From positions 12,005,180 to 12,069,179 of the forward strand of contig CM119266.1 of the NCBI GenBank assembly GCA_051294375.1: 64,000 nt of DNA, read 5' to 3'. The first letter of the stretch is position 1; the number at the start of each line of letters is the position of its first letter. Source of the stretch: Paraspadella gotoi (Eukaryota; Chaetognatha). Both the position numbers and the translations under genes were made by a program. Of this stretch, positions 49,943 through 62,380 are shown in pieces. The notes under the pieces were generated by a model, which made no database searches, was not told where the DNA came from, and saw nothing but the letters and a program-made list of their open reading frames with translations.

Positions 49943-51852
49943 ATTTCTTTTTATTTAAAAGTAAAAACACTCGACGTTGAGTAAACAGTGCGTCCGACAA
50001 CGGAGGCTCTGTGTGTTTACTCACTTATTATCGAGTCGACAGGGGGAAAAAAGCAGCAGGAACTGAGCATGCAACACATGAGTTACACTTTTCTTTTTCC
50101 TTGTCGAAAACCTCCCGAAAAACCAATTGCCAGGTCTTAATGAGAGAAGAGCGTGAGGAGAAAAAGAGTTTTTGCCATCGGTTACCGTTGGTCGTAAAGT
50201 AAAAAAAATATCGAATCTATCTGTTGATTTTTTCGGAACTTTAACCTTCAAAATCAGTTTAAATTTTATTTTCATAATCACAAAAATGTAACTCTCATAC
50301 TCAATAGCGAAACAAGCGGTCATCCGACGTAAAAGTTCAGGTTTTTGAAGGTAGTGGCATGTCCCGAAGCGGACCTGGATTGTGTAACATGCAAGAATGG
50401 ACGAAATTGAAATCCTGCAGTTGTTTCAAAATGGCAGATTTGCTTCTATAAATCCGTTAGAGAGCGCTTTTGCAAACTTTGTACTTGAAAAAGACTGCGG
50501 TTCTGGCAAGAAACAAAAAGTTGTCCACTTCTAAGAATTCTCTTAGAACCACGAGAACTTCTAGTATAATTTTCTAAATGTTGTAAGTTCTATTATCAGA
50601 TATTCGATTATAAAATATTTTTAATTTTTGTTTTGATAATCGTACGCATGAGTCACGAGGGCCACTAAACCTCTAAAGTTTTTTTTTGTCAGAACTCAGA
50701 ACAAAGAATCAAACTCAAGTATCAATTTAAAAAATGCTTTGATTTAAAATAAACCTTGTTCCTTTTATTCCGAAAGTTCTAAATTACTGAAGATAAACGA
50801 AGTTTTGTTGTTTCCTTTATCCATACCTTTTTATAAACTCTTCAAAAATGACTGCCTTTTCAATATTGAAATACAGAACGATGAATCTCGCAAAGCCATT
50901 GAAAGAAAAAATGATAGTAATAAAACTTTTTACCTACAGCTTTGCCGTTTTTTTTTTGTTTTTTTTTTTTTTGTTTCGTGTTTTATTTCCGCGGCGTAGT
51001 TTTGATAACACAGAAATAAAAATAGAGAGGAATGCCATAACTACCTTCTCGTAGGCAACTAAATTACCCAGAGTCATCATAAGTCTCTCTTTCTTTCGTT
51101 TCCTTTTTTTTTCTCGTCAATTTCCAAATGTCAGTTAAGTTCTACTCAAATTTATATTTTGATTGTAAAACACCCAAATCAGCACTAAACGGTAAAAACA
51201 ATCCTTCGACGTCTTTGCTATTGGTGAAATAGTAAAGCGTAAAAAAGATCAATTCGAAATAAAATGTCACTAAGCCGGACTGAACAACTCCAAAGAAAGG
51301 ACAGTAAAAGTCTCGCCTGATCGAGCCACCCCTTCCCCCCCAAAAAAATGGGGGGACAGAGGATTGGAAGGGAGCTGGCGACCAAAAATAGAAGACGACA
51401 AAAGCGACGACGAGCGGCGACGTCGTGAACGACGACGTGAGAACGCCGACGTCGGTGGCGACGACGAAGGCGCGCCGCGTCGTTCGGACGGAAAAATCGT
51501 GACGCTGATCTTGAACGGAGGACGAAAATCCAATTAAAAAAAAAAAAATCTGAACGATTCGCCATCTTTGAATATTTTTTTTTCGGTTCGTGACGATTGG
51601 ATAAAATAAAAAGGGAATCGAATTCCGACGCATTTCCGTGGAAAAGGAAACTAAAAGGAAACCTAAAGACTAGTGAATTCGATATTTTTTTTTTACGCGT
51701 GGCGTAAATTTTTTTTTGGCGCCGCTCGTTATTCTACCCTTGAGTCGGCGTCGTATTAAAAAAAAGAGCCAACTGGAGGCGCCGGGGAAATTTATGCAAG
51801 TTCGATATACTTTTCCGGCGCCAACGAGATTCTCGGTCAGTTTCGCCGCGCG

Positions 51853-52181
51853 ATGGCGCCGCTCCGTTCGCCGGCGACGGATTCCATCTTCGTCGTCTTT
51901 CTCCTCCTCGTCTTCGCCGCCGGCGCCTCCAGCGACGCCGGCGGAAGAATCGTCAGCATCGTCATCGCCGACATCACTGATTACGACATCACAGTCCGTT
52001 GGGTCTACAAACCGCCGAGGTTTGTTGAAATGTGAAAAGTCAGTGAAAATATTCCGCTGAAGGTGGCGGATATCTGGGTGGCGAACAGGGTTCACATACG
52101 TCAACTCCCAAACAATATTAAAAAATGGAGAGTTTTGAGGTATAAACAGATTCTGCCGAATGGAGGGAGAGACGAATGGGA

Positions 52182-52240
<59 letters not shown>

Positions 52241-53664
52241 ATTTAAAACCATGTACCATTTACCATGTACATTCTAGATGATTTGTTATGAAACTTCGAA
52301 ATTCAAATTTAAGAAAAACTTTTAAAATTGAATTAAATTTTATTCTTCTATCTACGCGGATTCGAACAATAACTTTCCTTTATTCGACTCCCAAGGCTCG
52401 GGAGTAGGGAACAATGTGATAATCTTTATGACTCGTAGATTTAACCCTTTAGGTTTAATAAAAAAAAAAGTTATTCCCGCTCGCTCCGGAAAATGATTGT
52501 CGATTAAGAATTCCAGTAGAGTCGATAAAAATATATAAAATGAGAAAAATGAAATAAATCTTTTATTAAAAAATGGTTTGGCTATTTATTTTCACATCTC
52601 TTTTATCATAAGGATTATAATTATTCATAGCCATAAACACAACAAAAAATTATTCTACTAAAATAAAACATCGTTGTTCCAACTAATTCTTTTTAGCGCG
52701 CCGCGTCGAATTTCGACTACGCCGCGGCCGACAGAAACCTACAGTCCGGCACCTTTCGGTCAAGAATCGCCAGACCTCGTAATGTCGGCCATGACGTCCG
52801 AGTCTCGCCCCTCGGTCTCACCGACATCGTCGCCGGGTAACGACGATCAGAACTTCAACATCTCGTCGCTGGCCGCGACGACGACGAAGACGACGACGAC
52901 GACGACGACGACGACGGTCAAAGTCAAGAAATTTCGGCCTAAATTTGTGGTCACGTGTTACCTTAACGAAAATAATTCTACAGCCAAGGTTAAGGTTAAT
53001 ATATATCGCAATAAAACAGTAAATTAAGTTAAACAAAAACTTTTGAAATTAAATTAATGTTTTTTGATTGATTAATTGGTTGGTTAATTGAATGATAGAC
53101 GGACTGGTTTATAGTACATGAATTCATAGAGTTTCTTTGACTGATTGATTGATTAATGCTTAAAGCGATCAGTTGAATGGTAAATGTTTCCTTACATCCG
53201 CTTTTTTTTCGCCCGACAATCTAATCAAGTTCCTCAACCAATCACCGATCTCATTCCCACGATCCAGGTGTCCGAGTCTCACCCGATTTCCCTCTCGAAA
53301 AACGTCTACATCGTTCGGGATTTGATTCCGGGAGCGAGATACCAAATATGCATCCAACTCACGAGACCGTAAGCAAAGGTGGGGGTCGGGGGGTGGAGGG
53401 AGAAGAATTGGGGGGAGAGAAAACAATATACTGTATATATAAGCAAGTTTCGAAGAAACTTAGAAAAAGAGAAAAGACTATCATTCTTATGCGCGGCGTC
53501 TGTTTGCATACAATATCGCGGGACTATTTTTTTCTTTCCAGACTGTAGAATAGAGTATATGGAGAAGATCAGCTGCGATTTAGTAGACTCGATTGACTAC
53601 AGTTATCAGCTGGGACTCCTAGGAGTCCGGAATAAAATAGTGGGGGAGAAAGAAAGAAATAAAA

Positions 53665-53761
<97 letters not shown>

Positions 53762-56700
53762 ATTGGTTCTCAAGACTCAATTCTTCCTTCTCGATTTTAA
53801 CTAGTTGAGTAATTTTATATCGCGATTATTTCCTTATTCTGCAGATGGCGACGACGACGCCACAACGACTCGCGCCATCAGTCCCGTCACGGGAGGGCGT
53901 GGCGCAAGAGACGGCGAGAGGCTGACGACGAACGGCGGCGAAGTTCAGAGAAGTGTGTCGAGGGTGAGACGACCATTAAGCGGCAAGGTGAGTTCGAAGG
54001 GAAAACGAGTCGATGATGGATAATAGATGTATGCTGATGTGTGAGCCCCGGAGGGGCGGATGTGGGGAGTCGTGTGAGCGAGTGATAATGGTAATTGGGT
54101 AATTGGTTTCTGTCTGAGGTTTGCAAAGACGTTGACTGTCTGGTTTTGGAGTCATAAAAAGATTTAAAAAAAATAAAGCTATGATTTGGGAAATGGGAAA
54201 GGGAAACTGCTCGAGATAGAAAAAGCCATTAGGGTCTAGGTGGTGAGAATAAAAAAAAGGTAAGCGGGCGGGGAAATCACCATAAAGGGAAGAAGGCGGT
54301 GATTGAATTTTCAGTCGACCGAAGACGAGGGATTAGCGAGCGAGGAATAACGCTCTCGTCACCAGGTGAGGCAAAGTCGGGGGAAAAGGAACCGTTCTGG
54401 CTCTTCTGTTTTTTTTTCTTTGTTTTTTTTTCTGCGCAGCAATGGAGTCTAGTCTCATCTTTTAATTATACGTAGTATACGTTTTAAATTGTCTTTAAAA
54501 AATAAATAATAGGGAGAAAAATAGATTTCAAGAATTAATTAGTGCTCGGAAAGTATCGAGTCGTCGTGGCAACAACAACAACAACAACTGCCACATCATC
54601 TTAAATTTTTTTTTTTTCTTGATCGTTAGTCTCAAGATTAATGACTCCAATAACTGCGACCACGATCACTTAACGGAAAACTAATGAGATTGACATAATG
54701 ATAATCCTAAAACAAACAAGTCTGCAAACGAACCAAGTTTTTTTTTTCCAAATACCGGCTGAGCCTTAGTCTAAGAAGCCAAATTAATTTAATTTTTTTT
54801 TACTCAAACCAAGAGTTATTAAAAAAAACCCAGTAAATCAAGATGAATGTTAAGGTTTTCGCCGTCGTCGTCGTCCTCGTTGTCGGCGTCATTTCCGGAG
54901 TCACAGGTGAGAAAAAGAATGGCAGTACGACTTAAAACCCACCTCATCGTTGTCAGTCCTCGGCCTCGTCTCTTTGGCCGAACGGGATAAATCATCTTGT
55001 CTAAATTAGGCTAAACATGTCTATATACCTGTCTAAAAATTCCAGTCACTGAGGGTCCGCTGACCCTTTGCCAGTTGGTGAGATCCCCGCGCCTTCCGTT
55101 GCCATAGCATAAGGATGAAAGGACTGACTCTTGGAAGATTGTCTGTTGTGTTTTTAGACGAATTAGGGAAATCACAAAACGGGCCGTTTACTAAAGCTGT
55201 TTTAGGAAGGTAGGTGGAGAGTTGAACGCCGTGAAAGCCCTGTGCTGCAATTGAATCGTGGGCAGCGTGAAAAACGGCTGGACTGTGAATCTATAGATGA
55301 CGGTCTGACATTTTTGTTTTCTCTCGGACCAAGGACAAAATGAGAAGGAAGTCTGCGATTTGGCCAACTCGGCTTTGGATTATATTTATAAGAATCATTT
55401 TATATTGAAGGGCGTGGACTCCTTTTTTCAGATTCCATGAACTAAGAGGGTCTCTAAGGATATTATATGAAAAACAATTGTTTGAAAAAACTACAACCAT
55501 GTCGCTCCATCCTCTTGGAGCGCTCTTACCTAGATATTTCAGAAAAACTTCGTTTACTTCAACATCGATATGTTTCTCAACAAACGCGAGGGTCGGGGAT
55601 TTGTGGCGATGCAATGCCTGGGTGTATTACTTGTCCGGTCATCCGTGTGACATGAAGGATATGGGAAAACCCGGAAAAATTGTAAAAGCGTCAAGATCGG
55701 AGAGAGAAATTCCTTTGTTCGATTTGGGCAGAAGAGAAATAGAGATGTCTGGATAATTTTTATTTACAGTTATTTTTAGTGATTTTTCATTTATCAAGAC
55801 AATAAAAAACAATTTTCGTAAAATCGTTTTTATTTATTATACGCATTATAAAGGGAGTTCATAGAACGATCATTCGTTTAAAATTAAATTATTGGAGAAA
55901 CGGTGTTTCGATCCAAATGCAAGACTTTGCAACCGGGTGTGGGTGACGAGGAAGTGGCGCGGGGGTGGTGACCACGATGGCGAGGGCGGCCGCAACGCGC
56001 ACGCGCGGGCGTCAGTCTCCGAAGGCCTAACCGCCGATATGTTTTCGTTTTCATCTCTCGCGCGGAGTCATAACAACCCGAGAACGGATATGTACTCGCT
56101 TTATTTTTACATTTATAGTCACGGATCTGACGATCGCTGAAACGACTGGAATGAATATCTTTTTGGTCGGTCGGTCTGTGTCAAAAGATAAAGGATTATG
56201 GATTATGGCAACGGGGGGACATGTGTGATGCCTGGGGTGTGAGGCATCTCCCGACAGCTGGCGCTCAGGGATCGAATCCCACAGACCTGCAGTGACTACC
56301 AGTAAATAAAATAATTTTTAGAAAAACCGTGATCCAAAGAGTGAAAGAGCGTTTCAAAGTTTCTCCCCACCGTTTTCTTAATTCTTCGTTTCTCCGTTAT
56401 TTATTGCCGGCTTATCTCGAGTTTACGGCGTTTTTACGGTGGATTTTTTTTTTCGCTTTTGAGTTAGAAAAACTTTGCGGAATTTTTAAATTTAAAATTT
56501 TTTTGGTCATTCCTCTTGAGATGAGAAATGCGGAGCGGAAGTTAGGACCTTTGAAAAAGTGGAAAAAAGAGTCGCCAGTGAAAGCGAACGTTTGAAAAAA
56601 AATTAGTTAGTTGAGTACCTTGGAGTGTGACGCATATAACAGAAGAATGCTAGAATGAGTGGTGCATGTTAACATGTAGATTGTAGAATGTATATTGGGT

Positions 56701-58027
56701 TTAAGAGGAAAGGTCATTCAGCATAACAATACGTAATCATTGATGTAAAAGAGCTAATACATCGAGAAATACATCGTAATCACCAGTATCACCAAAAAAA
56801 GTTTTTAATTTATATGTCACATTGTGGTTTTAATATTTTTTTTTAAAATCGGTAAATAAGCAAATTGTTAAGTTAAATGGTAAGCGGACATTTCTTTAAA
56901 GATTTGTTTTTAATCTGTTTGTTAAAAATTCTAGGTAAGAAGTTAAAACACGCGTATTGGTTAGTTCTGTAGAAGGGGGGAATTAGAAACAAATTAATCT
57001 CGTTACTCTGTTGGTTTTCACAGTCCATGAACAAAAATCGTTCAAGTTAAATAGATGGTAAAGAAATTGCGGAGCTACAATGAATTCTACACTGAATTTG
57101 AAGAGTTGCAGCCTAAGACCGACTGCAATAATATTGAATTGAAAAATTTGATAGTAATCTTAAAACATTTGTAAAAATGGTAATAGAGAGCACATTTTGA
57201 TAAACGTGTTTCCAGTTTAGAAAGAATTCAGGGTTAAAGTTTAAAAACTTTTCATTTTCAAGGATACAAGTTGAAATTTTAAGAATGTCCTTCTCTATTA
57301 CATTTTTTCGAATTCAGTATAAAGAAAATTCATATAAAAAATATCAAGATTAGGATTGGTCCCTTTTCGTTTGAACTGCACTCTTCAGATAGGGTTTCTT
57401 TTATTTTATATTATAGATTTAGAAGCCGAGTATAAACTGGGGTAGATGGCATGCAAATATTTAAAGTGAATCATTTTTCGGAAATCGCCAGGAAGCTCAG
57501 CTTTCTGAATTTGTACTCCATTTTGGCCTAATTTTGAAGTTGAATTGAGATTATTAAGGACCCTTTTTCTTATAAATCAATCAAATCAATCAATCGGAAA
57601 AATTGCTAATCCTTCGAAATTTCTACTTATGGTGGACTAAAATCCCCAAACCGTTTATCAGCGGCCATTGTTGCAGAGATATCTCAGACGTCGTCTCTTC
57701 AATCTTCAAATGTGTTTACCAACCTTTCGATGTTTTTTCCCTCCGAATCCCAATCCCGTTTTTTTTTTCTTCTTTTAGTTTTTTCTTTCTTTTTTTCTTT
57801 CTATCAATTTCGATTCTTTTCTGATCGGAATCCGGCTCAAATGTCTGACTCTTTATTCGGGAGGCATCATGTCATCTCTTTCTTTCTATCTTTTTTTTGT
57901 CTCTCTCTCTTTCTTTCCTTTTGACTTTCTTTCTCTCTTTCTTTAGATCTTTCGTTATTTCTTTCCTTTTCTTTGTCCCTCGGTCTCGGTTCCTTCAGTG
58001 GAGTTGAGTTTGGAAAGAGATGAATGG

Positions 58028-58116
<89 letters not shown>

Positions 58117-58593
58117 CGGGGTAAAGAAAGTAAGAGAGTGCCACTCGGTCACGTTCAATTTTCAAGCTCACCGATTTAACTTCTGGATTTCCGCGATTAA
58201 AGTCGCCCTTTCCCATTCCTTTCCCCTACCCCCACCCCGTCCCCTTTTACACCCTCCCCACCTCAAAAACCCCCAGGGGTCCTCTTCGGCGCCATCTTCG
58301 GCGTCGCCTTCATCGCCCTCGTCATATTCGGCATCTTCCAGATGAACCAGACCTACATCAAGCGGCAGCGTCGTAAGCAGCGCGACAAGGAAAAGATGCT
58401 GCGCCGCCGCTCCGAGCTGTCAAAGGCGTCGTCGCGGAAATCATCGTCCCTGGACGTTCTCGACATCGCCACCTCGGGCGGCGCCGGCGACGCCTCCACC
58501 CTCATCGACGAGCCATTGGCGCCGGCGTTCGCGTCGTCGTCTTCCGCGGCGCTGCCCAAGTTGACCGAAGAGACGATCGAGGAGGAAGATTAA
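51853..58593 (+). CDS. probable type I membrane protein with a split FN3-like domain
   Basis: Proposed exons: 51853-52019, 52697-52988, 53268-53368, 53549-53601 (tentative), 53845-53987, 55543-55621 and 58277-58593. They total 1,152 bases, or 383 residues. The start ATG opens a signal peptide (SIFVVFLLLVFAAGAS). An FN3-like start follows (IVIADITDYDITVRWVY). Exon 2 inserts a Ser/Thr/Pro-rich spacer with a poly-Thr run before FVVTCYL. Exon 3 supplies the end of the fold (YIVRDLIPGARYQICIQL). Exon 7 has a membrane segment (GVLFGAIFGVAFIALVIF), then a basic cytoplasmic tail (KRQRRKQRDKEKMLRRR) and an acidic end (EETIEEED). Exons 1, 2, 3 and 7 are well supported. The fourth has a weak donor (GTTATC) and may be wrong. 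Ligand and subfamily are unknown. Confidence 0.6.
52180..52237. repeat. (GA)n microsatellite
   Basis: AG run of about 58 bases in intron 1 of the FN3 gene. Confidence 0.95.
53664..53762. repeat. interrupted (GA)n microsatellite
   Basis: About 100 bases of AG with GAGGAGAG, GACGAG and GAAGAG interruptions, in an intron of the FN3 gene. Confidence 0.95.
54843..54906 (+). CDS. candidate alternative exon with a hydrophobic segment
   Basis: ATG at 54843 opens MNVKVFAVVVVLVVGVIS, and a good donor (gtgaga) follows 54906 in phase 1. It could be the first exon of a separate transcript with a signal peptide. It could also be an internal exon (an AG precedes the ATG), because its phases, 0 in and 1 out, are the same as those of 55543-55621. 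Joined to the last exon it would make an over-long hydrophobic stretch, so I favour the other exon in the main model. Confidence 0.4.
56215..56310 (+). repeat. second tRNA-like short repeat
   Basis: GGATCGAATCCC at 56269-56280 is a near-perfect Pol III B-box. An A-box-like GCCTGGGGTGTGAGG lies about 40 bases upstream, and an A-rich end (GTAAATAAAATAA) follows. It probably represents another tRNA-derived SINE. It lies in the last intron of the FN3 gene. Confidence 0.5.
57630..57672 (+). repeat. SINE fragment, copy 3 (5' end only)
   Basis: About 43 bases match the first part of the SINE at 45610, from TGGTGGACTAAAATCC through CAGCGGCCATTG, and then similarity stops. It is a truncated copy in the FN3 gene's last intron. 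Confidence 0.7.
58032..58116. repeat. (GA)n microsatellite
   Basis: AG run of about 80 bases, ending about 160 bases before the last exon of the FN3 gene. Confidence 0.95.
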
Positions 58594-59313
58594 ACTTTCG
58601 GAATCGTCGTCTTGACGACGAAGACGCAAAAAACAAAAACAAAAAAATGATAAATAGAGAGTGAAAACAAAACGAGCGAAAAACGAGACGCATTTTTGTC
58701 CCTTCAGAGATTGTTGACATGTTCTTTTTTTACCGTTTTAGGCGTGTTTTGAATACATGTTTGTGTCCTTGTACCGAGTATCAATCAGTAACATATTCAC
58801 ATTAAAACTTAACAGAATGGGTTTTTAGATTATATTCCCCTAAAATTAATTAAATTATTTTAATTTTTCAAACTTTATTTTTTAATATTCTAAAAAAAAA
58901 GTTTTTTTAAGACGAAATTCTATCCATTTTTATTTATTTGATAATAAAATTTTTTTATCGTTCGATTTAAAATTACCTTTCACACCATTCAATTGAAGTC
59001 CTCCCTTCATAAAAATCCTCTAAACCTTTTCCATTGCCCCCTATCTCCCACCCAATAAAAAAAAAATCCAGTTTCCCTTTTATTTTCGATTAGCGCCCCT
59101 CGCGTTACAAAGACGAAAATAACATTTCCCGGAAATTGAGAGAGTAAGCGAAGATGGCGGGTTTCTTTTCGACGGAGGCCATTTCCATATTTTTCAATCT
59201 CGAGTTTCGAGTAAAGAAGCTCAATGTAGTTCGACTCGATTCGACGACCTTCCGAGAACGAGCCGAAGGACGTGAGCGGGGTGGAAAGGAAGTTCCGGAG
59301 AGGAGATAGTAAT

Positions 59314-59402
<89 letters not shown>

Positions 59403-60107
59403 AGATTAAGAGATGAATTTTTAAACATGACTTAATCACGAGGAGAGTTGTCACTCCATAAAATTTGACAACTATCGAGTTAGACGAAGATTTATTACGA
59501 CGTAGTACACATTTTTTTAAGCAGCGGAGATATTTATTTGTAATGTACAGCTGATTGCGTAAGAAACAACTTGTTTACTTCTCTTTGTTTAAACTTTTTC
59601 TGTTCGGAGAGTTGTCCAAAACGTCGGAAGAATCTAGTTTTCACAACTTCCCTAAAATATGCTAAAGTGACCTCTCCCCCCCTAAAAAGTAAATGATTAA
59701 AAAATGTTTAATTGAAAAAAGATTGAATAAGACGTCCTACAAAATCCGTCTGACTTGTTTATAGGCCTTAATCGAAAATATTTTACTTATAAACCATTTA
59801 GACGAACAATATTGTTGTATAGAAAAAAATTGTATTTTTTCAATTTGATGTAACTCACATTCCTTGTCGGCTTGTAGTTGTACTATTTTTTGTGTGATGT
59901 TTTTGCTTCATTTATCCGTTGTCATCCAGAGTCAGATTTCGTGAGTAAATGGTAAATGTGATCACTTTTTAATTCTTAGTAATTGAAAATCAAAGTCAGG
60001 GGTAAAATTTGTAAACAGCTACAAAAACCTTGCAAAGTAAATATAGAATTTTTACATGGTTTTGACTAAATTTTTTAGATGAATAAGTTTTTTAAAGTGT
60101 TGGTAAT
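58594..60107. other. intergenic region between convergent genes
   Basis: Holds the 3' UTRs of the FN3 gene and of the decarboxylase gene. An ATTAAA lies near 58801, and there is a long (GA)n run at 59314-59399. No further gene is seen. Confidence 0.6.
59314..59399. repeat. (GA)n microsatellite
   Basis: Perfect AG run of 86 bases. Confidence 0.97.
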
Positions 60108-60715
60108 TTATAAATCTTGTCCCAATCGTTCAATTTCGTCCAAAAGAAACTTGACATCTTCAAGTTTTGACGCCGGGTTTGAGATGATGAGCCTAAAAAA
60201 GAAAAAAAAGTTTTGCAGAACTGATGTCACCTGAATTTCTCAGGTTTCTTTTTTTTTTTAAACTTACTAAGTAGATACAAAAAATGAGAGGCTTGGCATT
60301 AATTCGTATAGATTTATACCAGGAGGGTCAGTTCAAAAACAGACAATCCATATTGATTTACGCTATATAAAGTATAGCAGCTTTAATACTAGATGAAAGG
60401 TCCAAAATATTCTCTTTCTGAAAGGCCTTTTCCTACGGTGGCCAAATCGAATGTCGCTTGACTCTATTTCCACTAATTTATGAGTCGATCCCATCATTTT
60501 TTCTCCTTTATTAACGGGAATGGCCTTGGCCTCTATGATGACAACCCGGGTGGACTTAACAATATCAGCCTTGGCCTCTGTGCTATGATGATGGCCATAC
60601 AATCCGCCTCTGCCTTTAGGATGACAACCAAATCAGCCTGGCGATGACAAAGGTCTACGTCTTGTCATAAAAAGTGTCAACCGGATCAGCTTCAACCTTT
60701 ACAACGATAAGATTG

Positions 60716-60811
<96 letters not shown>

Positions 60812-61687
60812 TTAATATTAATAATAAGAATAATAATATTAATAATAGTTTTAAAGATGAAAGATGAAAAGGCCGTCGCCTTCACGATGACAACTGGATG
60901 AGAACAAGATTTGTCGTGAGTCGTCATGACGACGACCGCATTTGCTCTGGCGTCTAAGACGACAACGGAATCCGTCTCGGCCTCGAAGAAAGGAAAGATT
61001 GAATTGCTCCGTCTCCACCGAGACTCGGGGAAATGCGGAGAAAAGGAAATGGGAGGAAGAGAAGATGGAAACGTAAGAATGGGGATGAAAATAGAAAAAA
61101 AAAAGAAGGGAAAGAGAAAGAGGAAGAGAAAAAGGCCTTGTTTGCCTAAAACAGCCCCATTTCGTCTTAAATTCCGAATTAAATTAGTTTTTTTCTTTTT
61201 TTCGGTTTAGGATTAAATTATGAATTAAGGTTAAAGATTGGGTTAATAAGTCAGGTTACGGATTAGGGGTTTAGGGTTAAATATTAAGGATTAGGGTTAA
61301 GGTTAAAGATTAGGGTTAAGAATGAGGGTTAGGAATAGGTTTGACAACAGATTTGGTTTAAAATTAAATATTAGAGTTAAAACAGAAATCGGGCGGTTTT
61401 GGAAGAAAAATAGGACGTGATTATTGAGAAAGATGCGAAGAAAAAGGGGAGGAAAGGAAATAAAAATGAGGAAAACGTTGGCGGAAAAAGGAAATGTCGC
61501 GGTATGGAAAGAAAAGTGAGGAAGAAAAGGAAGGAAGCGGTTCGAATGAAATGAAATCGAATACAAAAAGGAAAAAAAGGAGGCGGGGAACCAATGGCAT
61601 CCGCGGCAAAAGGCGACACATGAAAAATTGAAATGAAATGGGCAGGATGAGAGAGAGAAGAGAAGAGAGAGAGGAGAGAGAGAGAGA

Positions 61688-61720
<33 letters not shown>

Positions 61721-61837
61721 GAGAGAGAGAGAAATATTCGCGCGAAATGAAACGAACGCTTTTGAATAAAATTAAAATATATAAATTTCGGGGGGAAGAC
61801 GCGGGAATAAGGGAATGAGAGAGAGAGAGAGAGAGAG

Positions 61838-61883
<46 letters not shown>

Positions 61884-62320
61884 GAGAGAGAGAGAGACAG
61901 ATAGAGAGAAAGAGAGAGAGAATGAAAAACGTCTTTGAAAGAGGAGAATAAAGAACCGGAGCCGGTAGAACAATGGCGAAGGCCGGTGATTTAGATTGGA
62001 GGCAGTTTTTAATTGTTTACGGACAGAAGGATTGCATGATTAAATGACTGGAGACTGGAGAGCGTAACTTAACGTGAATGAATTTGTTTCGCTCTAATTC
62101 AAGCGGATATTTAACAACCCGACAGAATAAATAAAACATGAAACGAGTAATTCATAGAATAGGTGCGATCAAATTTAAAATGGTGGAAAGAAGGAAAGAG
62201 CGTGAAAAGAGTAAAGACACTAATGATCTCAGTGAGAATAATGATCGAATCACGCCATTTGTCGAACTCTGATCACCGGTGACAAATTAACGAGAAAATC
62301 CGACGCCGAATTGGGAGAGC

Positions 62321-62380
<60 letters not shown>

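Larger units (their letters stand above)
44451..51852. other. intergenic region between TENT4 and the FN3 membrane gene
   Basis: Divergent promoters are expected here: TENT4 upstream sequence at the left end and the FN3 gene's at the right. No TATA or initiator element stands out. Otherwise it is AT-rich DNA with one SINE copy, a (GAAA)n tract, a 10-base N gap inside a (CT)n run (49918-49927), a short GATTCCCC tandem repeat at 49137-49183, and one weak exon candidate near 48.3 kb. Confidence 0.6.

Noticed and set aside
51142-51633. 163-codon minus-strand ORF upstream of the FN3 gene
   Set aside because: Phe-rich sequence across A-runs and GACGAC repeats, with no splice or homology support; more likely upstream or 5' UTR sequence.
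55291-55614. 107-codon minus-strand ORF (EKHIDVEVNEVFLKYL) with a good-looking donor
   Set aside because: It overlaps the plus-strand exon 55543-55621, which has a better acceptor and fits the phases of the FN3 gene; treated as its antisense shadow.
60655-60927. Poly-Ile open frames
   Set aside because: Pure translation of the (TAA)n microsatellite.
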